Shown here piece after piece: positions 36,832-43,492 of a stretch of 64,000 bases of DNA. This stretch comes from an uncultured Holophagaceae bacterium (lineage in GTDB: Bacteria > Acidobacteriota > Holophagae > Holophagales > Holophagaceae), in assembly GCA_903863195.1 (NCBI GenBank), contig CAIPAY010000134.1:48658-112657 (forward strand). Reading direction: 5' to 3'. Position numbers and translations under genes: made by a program. A model generated the notes under the pieces. It saw only the letters and a list, made by a program, of their open reading frames with translations, did no database searches and was not told the origin of the DNA. How positions within the stretch are numbered: position 1 is the stretch's first letter; each line of letters opens with the position of its first letter.

Positions 36832-37689
36832 TCAGGTCCGCTTCCGGTAACCCATGGCCTTGCTGAAATGCAGCAGCTCGAAACCAGTGTTAAAAGCATG
36901 GATGCTTTCGCTGTGTCCAACCAGAAGATAGGCCTTGGTATGAAGCTGGCTGTGAAATTCCTGGAGGACCCGGGTCTTCACGGCCTCGTCGAAGTAGATC
37001 AGCACGTTCCGGCAGAAGATGATGTCGAAGGTGCCGAGCTGCCGGTAGGAGGCATAGTCCACGAGGTTGAAGCTCTTGAGGGTGGTGAAGCGCTGCAGCT
37101 CGGGCTTGACCTGGTACAGGTCCTTGCCCAGGGCCGTGAAATGGCGGCTCAGCTGCTCCGGGGTGAGGTTTCGCAGGGTGTAGCTGTTGTAGACCCCGTC
37201 CTGGGCCAGGGCCAGCACCTTCTCGCTGATGTCCGTGCCCAGGATCTCCACCGTGAAGCCCCGCAGCACCGTGTCCTTCAGCTCCTGGCAGATCATGGCC
37301 AGGGTGTAGGGCTCTTCGCCGCTGGAGCAGGCCGCGGACCAGATCCGCAGGCGGCTCTGGCCCCGCTCCCGGGCCTGCTTGGCCGCGTCCGGCAGGACTA
37401 TGTTCTGGAAGGCCTCGATCTGGGGTGGATTGCGCCAGAAGCTGGTCTCGTTGGTGGTGATCTCCACGAACAGGCGCTTGAGCTCCGCCGGGCCCTGGCT
37501 GCCCTGCAGCAGGGACAGGTAGTCCGCGTAGCTGCGCAGCTTCAGGTCACCGATGCGCTTGCTGAGGCGGTTCTCGAGGAAGTACTGCTTGGACTCACTG
37601 AAGAAAATGCCCGACTTGGCATAGATGTAGTCCCGGAGGCTCCGGAATTCGGCGAGGGTCATCTGCTGCTTGGCCTGAAGTGGGTCCAT
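36832..37689 (-). CDS. cheR: Chemotaxis protein methyltransferase CheR
   Basis: A 285-residue SAM-dependent enzyme that methylates glutamates of chemoreceptors. The N-terminal helical domain has MTLAEFRSLRDYIYAKSGI and LENRLSKRI; the catalytic domain has NETSFWRNPPQIEAF, IWSAACSSGEEPYT (SAM site, 119-129) and FDIIFCRNVLIYFD. It is the first gene of the operon ending with the hybrid kinase. The nearest receptor in the window is the Cache MCP about 32 kb away; whether that is its substrate is unknown. Confidence 0.95.
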   Translation of the reverse strand: MDPLQAKQQMTLAEFRSLRDYIYAKSGIFFSESKQYFLENRLSKRIGDLKLRSYADYLSLLQGSQGPAELKRLFVEITTNETSFWRNPPQIEAFQNIVLPDAAKQARERGQSRLRIWSAACSSGEEPYTLAMICQELKDTVLRGFTVEILGTDISEKVLALAQDGVYNSYTLRNLTPEQLSRHFTALGKDLYQVKPELQRFTTLKSFNLVDYASYRQLGTFDIIFCRNVLIYFDEAVKTRVLQEFHSQLHTKAYLLVGHSESIHAFNTGFELLHFSKAMGYRKRT

Positions 37690-37735
37690 CGAGTCGTCCT
37701 ACCTGCGGGATCGGCTCAAGCGCCCAGGCCTTGAG

Positions 37736-38104
37736 TTATCGCTCGAGGATGACCACCGCCAGGGCCAGGTCTCCGTCATGGGAGATGCTCCCATGCAGCG
37801 TGCAGATCTCCCTTTCTGCCAGCAGTTGGGCCAGGCTTCCCACCGCCCAGATGCGGCCGTTCACGTAGCGCAGCTCCTTCCAGGACCAGCCGTCAAGTCC
37901 CGTGCCCAGGGCCTTTCCGAAGGCCTCCCGCAGGGCCCAGCGGCCCGCGAGGCGCTCGGGCAGCCGCTCCCGGTTCCCCTCCAGAAGGTAGGCCAGCTCC
38001 TCCGGATGGAGGATCCGCCCCGCCGCCTTCTCGGCCCCGAAGCGCTGGACCAGGTGGCGCCAGCGGCTGGGGGGACAAATGTCTGTGCCAAGGCCGACGA
38101 TCAT
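37736..38104 (-). CDS. acpS: Holo-[acyl-carrier-protein] synthase
   Basis: A 122-residue enzyme that transfers 4'-phosphopantetheine from CoA to apo-ACP. IVGLGTDICPPSRWRHLV carries the Mg-binding aspartate and WALREAFGKALGTGL the catalytic Glu/Lys helix of AcpS. SISHDGDLALAVVILE is the C-terminal block. The ATG at 38104 overlaps the stop of the acetyltransferase gene (ATGA) and is preferred over a start 21 bases earlier. Confidence 0.9.
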   Translation of the reverse strand: MIVGLGTDICPPSRWRHLVQRFGAEKAAGRILHPEELAYLLEGNRERLPERLAGRWALREAFGKALGTGLDGWSWKELRYVNGRIWAVGSLAQLLAEREICTLHGSISHDGDLALAVVILER

Positions 38105-38586
38105 GGCAACTCCCGGGCGAACCACTGGTCACAGCCGCCGTGGCCCGTGTGGCCCAGGGGGGCGCAGAGGGTCCGGAACCCCAGCTTCCGGTAGAGTCGG
38201 ATGGCCTGGTCCATGCCCGTCAGGGTCTCCAGGTAGCAGGTCCGGTGGCCCAGGGCTCCGGCCACCGCCAGGCAGTGGCGCAGCAGGGCTTCCCCCACGC
38301 CCTGGCCCCGGGCTTCGGGCAGGAAATACATCTTCCGCAGCTCGCAGACCCCGGGCTCCCCGCCCGCCAGAGGGGCCACGCCAGCCCCGCCCACCACCCG
38401 GCCGGTGGCATCGGTCACCACGAAGTAGGCGGCGCCGGGGATCCCATAGGCCGCGCTCATGTGGCCCACCTCGGGATCGTGGATCGCGAAGCCTGGGCCG
38501 TCGGCGCCGAACTCCGGCATGACGGCGCGGATGACGGCGGCCACGGCCGCGTCGTCCTCGGGGCGGATGGGACGGGAGGTGAACAC
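38101..38586 (-). CDS. GNAT-family N-acetyltransferase
   Basis: A 161-residue acetyl-CoA-dependent acetyltransferase. RPIRPEDDAAVAAVIRAVM opens the fold; ELRKMYFLPEARGQGVGEALL includes the acetyl-CoA pyrophosphate loop (RGQGVG); LETLTGMDQAIRLYRKLGF is the C-terminal motif. The sequence resembles YitI/YiiD-like putative acetyltransferases; the substrate is unknown. It begins with GTG at 38586 and is translationally coupled to acpS. Confidence 0.86.
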   Translation of the reverse strand: MFTSRPIRPEDDAAVAAVIRAVMPEFGADGPGFAIHDPEVGHMSAAYGIPGAAYFVVTDATGRVVGGAGVAPLAGGEPGVCELRKMYFLPEARGQGVGEALLRHCLAVAGALGHRTCYLETLTGMDQAIRLYRKLGFRTLCAPLGHTGHGGCDQWFARELP

Positions 38587-38613
38587 CCCCCCAGGGTAGC
38601 GCAGGGGGGACGC

Positions 38614-41082
38614 CTATTCAGGCCAGTGGTGCTTGGGGTAGCGGCGGGAGAGGGCCGGCCGCAGCTCCTTGTAGACCCTCTGCCAGAACCCCGCCAGGTC
38701 TGTGGTCACCTGCAGGGCCCGCATGTTGGGCGCCAGCAGGTGGAGCACCAGGGGCACCGCGCCCCCGGCCACGGCCGGGGTCTTCTTGAGCCCCCAGAAC
38801 TCCTGGAGCCGAGAGGCGATCCAGGGCGGATCGTCCTCGTAGTGCACCTTGGTGGGGCGCCCCTTGGGCAGTTGGATGGTCTCCGGGGCCCAGGCCTCCA
38901 GCAGGCGGAGGGTCTCCGAGGGGAATACCTGGCGGAAGGCCTGGGGCCAGTCCACGTCCTGGACCTCCCGGAGGGTGGTCCGTCCCGCGCAGGCGCCGGC
39001 CAGAAGGGACCCCAGCAGGTCCTCGGGCAGGGCCAGGTCAGGCCGGTGCTTCCGGAGGAAGGCGAGGCGGGCCAGGAACCGGGCGGGCACCTCATCCAGC
39101 GCCCGATCCTTCAGGGCCTCCGCCAGCAGGCCCGCCACGCGCGGATCCGCAGGATCCGCGGGGGCACGACTAACGTCAATGCTCAAACCCTCGTAGCGGA
39201 TCTCGGAGCGCCGCTCCACCCGGGCCGCGCCGGGGTTGAAGAGCACCTCGTCCACGGCCTCAAGGCGCTCCGGGAAGGCCTCCAGCAGCCAGTCCCCCTC
39301 GCAGCGGGAGGCCAGGCGGATCAGGGTCTGGCCGCCGGTGCCCTGCTTCATGGCCTCGGCCTCCAGGGCCAGGATCAGGCCGGGCCGACGCACCCGGCTG
39401 CCCGGGTCCAGCCGCGCGCCCCCGCCGCCAGCGAAGGCGCAGGTGCCGTTGGCGGAGAGCTGGCCCACCCGGTCCGGGTAGGCCCGGAGCAGGGCCTGGA
39501 GCAGCCGGAGCTCGGCATCGGCGGGCTCTGGGGGCGAGGGCAGCAGGCGGGCCAGGGACTGCACGGCCCGTCGCGCCCGCTGGACCGCGGCGACATCCAG
39601 GCCCGCAGCCCGGCAGGCCCCGGCGCCGAAGCCCTCTGCCCCGGCCTCCTCGAACTGGTCCAGGCGCAGCAGCAGGTCCGAGTCGGCGCCATGGCCGGTC
39701 TTCACCGGGGCCCGGTCCAGCCCCTGCCGGGCCGAGAGGCTGCCGGACTCCAGCAGGGCAGCGGCGCGCAGGGCCAGCTGGGGGATGCCCAGGTCGGCGC
39801 CCGCCACGGCCAGCCGGGTCAGGCGCGGGTGCAGGGGCAGATCCGCCATGCGCCGGCCCACGGACGTCAGCGCCCCGTCCTCCAGGGCGCCCAGGCGCGC
39901 CAGCAGGGCCTCCGCGGCGCCCATGGAGGTCTCGGGCGGCGCCTCGAACCAGGCCAGACCGGCGGGGTCCCCGATACCCATGCCGTGCAGGGAGAGCAGC
40001 GGCTCGGCCAGGTCCGCTCGCTGCAACTCGGGGGTGTCGAAGGAGGGCCGGGCCGCGTAGTCGGCCTCGGTGTAGAGGCGGAGACAGCGGCCTGGTCCCG
40101 TGCGTCCCGCCCGGCCCGTGCGCTGGATGCAGCGGGCCTGGCTGATGCGCACGGTGCGCAGCCCGGACAGGCCGGACCAGGGTGAGTGCGAGGCCTCGCG
40201 GCCCAGGCCCGAGTCCACCACGGCGCCGATGCCTTCGAGGGTGACGGAGCTCTCGGCCACGTTGGTGCTGAGGATGACCTTCGGCTGGTCGCTGGCGCCC
40301 AGGGCGTGGGCCTGGGCGTCCGGGGAGAGGTCGCCGTGCAGGGGGCGTAGGCTCAGGCCCCGGCGCGTGGCCACCGCTTCGCAGCCCTTCAGGCAGGCGC
40401 GGATCTCTGCGGCGCCCGGCAGGAAGACCAGGGTGTGGCCGCGCAGCCCCTCTCCGTAGAGGTGGTCCAGGGCCTCGGCGACCTGAATTTCCACGGGCCG
40501 GTCGTCGGGCCTGGGCTGGAAGGTGGTCTCCACGGGGAAGCTGCGACCCTCACTCTGCAGGACCGCCGCATCCAGGTAGGTCGCCACCGGGCCCGGGTCC
40601 AGGGTGGCGGACATGACCACCAGCCGCAGGTCGGAGCGCTGGGTCCGCTGCAGGCGTCGCAGCAGGGTGAGGGCGAGGTCCGTGTGGAGGTGGCGCTCGT
40701 GGAACTCGTCGAGCACCACGGCCGCGATGCCCTTCAGCTGCGGGTCCCCCTGCAGCCGCCGCAGCAGCAGGCCCTCGGTGACGAAGCGCAGGCGCGTCTC
40801 CCGGGACACCTTCTGCTCGAAGCGCACAGCGTAGCCTGTCCGCTGGCCCAGGGGCTCACCCAGCTCCTCGGCGACGCGGGTCGCGGCCAGCCGCGCAGCC
40901 AGCCGCCGGGGCTCCAGGATCCAGCACTCTCCGGTCCCCAGGAGCCCCGCCTCCAGCAGGGCCGGCGGCACCCGGGTGGTCTTGCCAGCGCCCGGGTCCG
41001 CCTGCAGCACGAGGTTTGGCCGGGACCGCAGGCTGTCCACGAGGGCCGGCAGGAGGGGATCGATGGGCAGGCTCAGGCGCAC
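38614..41082 (-). CDS. hrpB: ATP-dependent RNA helicase HrpB
   Basis: An 822-residue DExH-box helicase of the HrpB family. Motif I is ADPGAGKTT (28-36), motif II is DEFHER (125-130), motif III MSATLD, then STNVAESSVTLEGI and QRTGRAGRTGPG in the second RecA domain. HA2 and the HrpB C-terminal domain follow. In other bacteria HrpB affects mRNA decay and pilus or virulence gene expression. The start is GTG at 41082, inside the last codons of the upstream membrane-protein gene, so the two are coupled. Confidence 0.93.
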   Translation of the reverse strand: MRLSLPIDPLLPALVDSLRSRPNLVLQADPGAGKTTRVPPALLEAGLLGTGECWILEPRRLAARLAATRVAEELGEPLGQRTGYAVRFEQKVSRETRLRFVTEGLLLRRLQGDPQLKGIAAVVLDEFHERHLHTDLALTLLRRLQRTQRSDLRLVVMSATLDPGPVATYLDAAVLQSEGRSFPVETTFQPRPDDRPVEIQVAEALDHLYGEGLRGHTLVFLPGAAEIRACLKGCEAVATRRGLSLRPLHGDLSPDAQAHALGASDQPKVILSTNVAESSVTLEGIGAVVDSGLGREASHSPWSGLSGLRTVRISQARCIQRTGRAGRTGPGRCLRLYTEADYAARPSFDTPELQRADLAEPLLSLHGMGIGDPAGLAWFEAPPETSMGAAEALLARLGALEDGALTSVGRRMADLPLHPRLTRLAVAGADLGIPQLALRAAALLESGSLSARQGLDRAPVKTGHGADSDLLLRLDQFEEAGAEGFGAGACRAAGLDVAAVQRARRAVQSLARLLPSPPEPADAELRLLQALLRAYPDRVGQLSANGTCAFAGGGGARLDPGSRVRRPGLILALEAEAMKQGTGGQTLIRLASRCEGDWLLEAFPERLEAVDEVLFNPGAARVERRSEIRYEGLSIDVSRAPADPADPRVAGLLAEALKDRALDEVPARFLARLAFLRKHRPDLALPEDLLGSLLAGACAGRTTLREVQDVDWPQAFRQVFPSETLRLLEAWAPETIQLPKGRPTKVHYEDDPPWIASRLQEFWGLKKTPAVAGGAVPLVLHLLAPNMRALQVTTDLAGFWQRVYKELRPALSRRYPKHHWPE

Positions 41083-42071
41083 GGTCGCCCCAGGGCGGCG
41101 AGGAAGGCCGAGGGATCGTCCACGGAGACCGCGAGGCGGTCCGTGGGGCGGCCGGGACCCAGGAGACCTGTCACCTGGACCGGTACAGAGAGTTTCAGCT
41201 CGAGCATGGCATTGCCCTTGGCCACCAGCTTCTCCACGCCTTTCATGTAGGCATGGCGGGCCCAGTCATCGTCGAAGGCGGGCAGGGGGGAGGCGGCGAG
41301 CACCTGGCCCGCGGGCAGGGTGACCGACTTCAGGAGCCCCAGGTTCAGCTCCAGTCGGCCGTTGCGGAGCCGATGCGGGCGGGCCTTGAGAGTGGCGTAA
41401 TAGCCGACCAGCCAGAGCACCCCGTAGACACTGGAGCCATGAAGCAGCCAGCGCAGCCAGGGCGCCGTGCCCTTGAGGAGCGTGTTCGTCAGCAGGAAAT
41501 CTCCCGGAATCATCAGCGGCAGGGCGGGCAGGATGGCGCGGAGGGCGGCTTCCCGGTGGTGGCTGAAGCCCTCCGGGGCCTCCTGGCGGTAGCCGCCGAA
41601 GAGGAAGTGCAGTGCGCTGCCGAGCATCACGAGCTCCAGGGCCATGAGTCGCGCGGCCCGGGGCGGCACGAAGGCCGCGAAGGCGGTGGCGATGCGGTCC
41701 TCGGGCCAGTTCCCGGGCAGGGTCCGGGTCTGGCGCAGGGTCCGGGCCGCCAGCACCAAGAGCAGGGCCTCCAGCCCAGCGGCCGTGGCGAAGCGGACGG
41801 TGGTGGCGGTCGGAGAGGCTCCCGCCATGGCCAGCCCCAGACCCTCGGCCAGCAGGACCGCGGGCAGCAGCAGCCGGGTGGGAGGCAGTTGGCCCGCCCG
41901 CCAGTCCCGGACCAGCGCGGTCAGGCGCAGGGTCAGCAACAGCAGCAGGGCCACGGTCAGTCTGGGCAGGGCCGGGTGGCCGGGCTGCTGCAGGCGCAGC
42001 ACCAGGACGGCGCTGCCTAGGGCGACGAAGAGGCCCCAGAGCAGGCTCGAGGAACGGACGCGCAAGGTCAT
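41073..42071 (-). CDS. Polytopic membrane protein of unknown function
   Basis: A 332-residue protein not recognised. Hydrophobic segments lie at about 8-26, 36-50, 68-85, 90-110, 140-155, 180-195 and 210-228, so about six to seven helices. The last 100 residues are soluble and rich in charged residues (FDDDWARHAYMKGVEKLVAKG, AMLELKLSVPVQ), perhaps a PH-like or other cytoplasmic domain. It overlaps the hrpB start by ten bases. It is divergent from the transketolase half. No function is proposed. Confidence 0.65.
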   Translation of the reverse strand: MTLRVRSSSLLWGLFVALGSAVLVLRLQQPGHPALPRLTVALLLLLTLRLTALVRDWRAGQLPPTRLLLPAVLLAEGLGLAMAGASPTATTVRFATAAGLEALLLVLAARTLRQTRTLPGNWPEDRIATAFAAFVPPRAARLMALELVMLGSALHFLFGGYRQEAPEGFSHHREAALRAILPALPLMIPGDFLLTNTLLKGTAPWLRWLLHGSSVYGVLWLVGYYATLKARPHRLRNGRLELNLGLLKSVTLPAGQVLAASPLPAFDDDWARHAYMKGVEKLVAKGNAMLELKLSVPVQVTGLLGPGRPTDRLAVSVDDPSAFLAALGRPCA

Positions 42072-42129
42072 GGCTCGAGTCTACCCGGCGCCCGGGGAAG
42101 CGGCCCGCCCAGCGGGGCGCCGCCTCGCG

Positions 42130-42135
42130 TAGAAT
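42130..42135 (+). promoter_or_regulatory. TAGAAT -10 box upstream of the transketolase half
   Basis: TAGAAT followed by GGAC, the same ten bases seen at the tRNA-Thr promoter. It overlaps an in-frame ATG at 42134, arguing that translation begins at a later codon. No good -35 is visible. Confidence 0.45.
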
Positions 42136-42157
42136 GGACGTTTTGACGGGAGCGGGC

Positions 42158-43126
42158 ATGGCGGGGTTGGAGACGGCTGGGGTGGGCGGCAAGACTGGCG
42201 GCGCGATGGACAGCCTGCGGGATGCCTACGGAGACACCCTGGTGGAGTTGGGGAACGAGGGCGCGAACATCGTCGTCTTCGACGCCGACCTGGCGGGTTC
42301 CACCCGCACCAGCAAGTTCGCCAAGGCCTTCCCGGAGCGCTTCTTCAACATGGGCGCGGCGGAACAGGGCATGGTGGCCGCCGCCGCCGGCGCCGCCACC
42401 ACGGGCGTGGTGCCCTTCCTGAGCACTTTTGCCATGTTTGCCACGGGCCGCGCCTACGAGATCGTGCGTCAGGCCGTGGGCCTCGGTGCGCAGAACGTGA
42501 AGATTGTCGCCACCCACGCGGGCCTCACCGTCGGCGAGGACGGCGGCACCCATCAGTGCCTAGAGGACCTGGCCCTCATGCGCATGATCCCCGGCATGAC
42601 GGTTCTGTCCCCCGCAGACGGCCGCGAGACCCGGCAGGCCGTGCGCGCCGCCTATGCCCACCGCGGACCGGTCTACATCCGCCTCACCCGGGACAAGTTC
42701 CCGCGCATCCACGGCGAGGACTACCAGTTCCAGATCGGCAAGGCCGTGGTCCTGCGCTCCGGCAAGGACGTGCTGCTGGTGGGCTGCGGACTTGGCACCA
42801 GCATCTGCCTGGACGCCGCGGAGCTGCTGGCCGCCGAGGGCATCGAGGCCACTGTGCTGCACACGCCCACCCTCAAGCCCTTCGACCAGGACACCCTGGT
42901 GGCCCTGGCCCGCACCCACCGCGCTGTGGTCACCTGCGAAGAGCACCAGGCCCACGGCGGCCTCGGGGGCATCGTCGCCGAGGTGCTTTCGGAAGCCCAT
43001 CCCATGCCGCTCCGCCGCGTGGGTGTGCAGGACAAGTTCGGCCAGAGCGGCAAGCCCGACCAGCTGTTGGCGGCCTACGGCATCACGCCCCAGGCTGTCG
43101 CGGCCGCGGCCAAGTCCGCGCTCTGA
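42158..43126 (+). CDS. Transketolase C-terminal subunit (pyrimidine and C domains)
   Basis: A 322-residue protein holding only the second half of a transketolase: the pyrimidine-binding domain (FFNMGAAEQGMVAAAAG with the catalytic Glu, VKIVATHAGLTVGEDGGTHQ) and the C-terminal domain (VLLVGCGLGTSICLDAAE). Split transketolases need a separate N-terminal, TPP-diphosphate-binding subunit, usually encoded just upstream; here the upstream gene is a membrane protein on the other strand. The ATG at 42158 has GGGAG upstream; 42134 lies in the promoter and 42206 is another option. It acts in the pentose phosphate pathway or with an unlinked partner. Confidence 0.85.
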   Translation: MAGLETAGVGGKTGGAMDSLRDAYGDTLVELGNEGANIVVFDADLAGSTRTSKFAKAFPERFFNMGAAEQGMVAAAAGAATTGVVPFLSTFAMFATGRAYEIVRQAVGLGAQNVKIVATHAGLTVGEDGGTHQCLEDLALMRMIPGMTVLSPADGRETRQAVRAAYAHRGPVYIRLTRDKFPRIHGEDYQFQIGKAVVLRSGKDVLLVGCGLGTSICLDAAELLAAEGIEATVLHTPTLKPFDQDTLVALARTHRAVVTCEEHQAHGGLGGIVAEVLSEAHPMPLRRVGVQDKFGQSGKPDQLLAAYGITPQAVAAAAKSAL

Positions 43127-43428
43127 TGGCCACCGAGACCTTCCAGGCCAGCCGCTGGACCCAGGGCAACCACCTCTTCGCCACGATCATCGAGGTCACA
43201 GAGGCCGCGGTGGTGCGCCGCAAGCGGTCCTGGTTCACGGTGAACGAGATCAGCATTCACCTGTCCAAGGTGGCCAGCGTCCGCATTGACACGGGTCTCC
43301 TGTGGTCGGACATCCTGGTGGAGAGCACCGGCGGCAGTGATCCCCTCACCAGCCATGGCCACCGAAAGGCCGACGCCCGCCGCATCAAGGAGCTGATCGA
43401 GGCTGCCCAGACCCGGGGCGCACGTTAG
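43126..43428 (+). CDS. Small PH-like domain protein
   Basis: A 100-residue soluble protein whose ATG overlaps the transketolase stop (TGATG). A run of beta-strands with RRKRSWFTVNEISIHLSKVASVRID and SDILVESTGG, followed by a C-terminal helix KADARRIKELIEAAQ, looks like a bacterial PH domain. Function unknown. Coupling to the transketolase half suggests co-expression but not necessarily a shared role. Confidence 0.65.
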   Translation: MATETFQASRWTQGNHLFATIIEVTEAAVVRRKRSWFTVNEISIHLSKVASVRIDTGLLWSDILVESTGGSDPLTSHGHRKADARRIKELIEAAQTRGAR

Positions 43429-43492
43429 GCCAGTTCCCGCCCCAGCCCGCAAGTCCCCTCCCCCATGTCTTGAGCCCCTTCCAGGCCGCACC

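Noticed and set aside
34621..37734. A 1,037-residue plus-strand open frame over cheB, HDOD and cheR
   Set aside because: Antisense to well-identified genes, with low-complexity His/Gly/Gln-rich composition typical of shadows.
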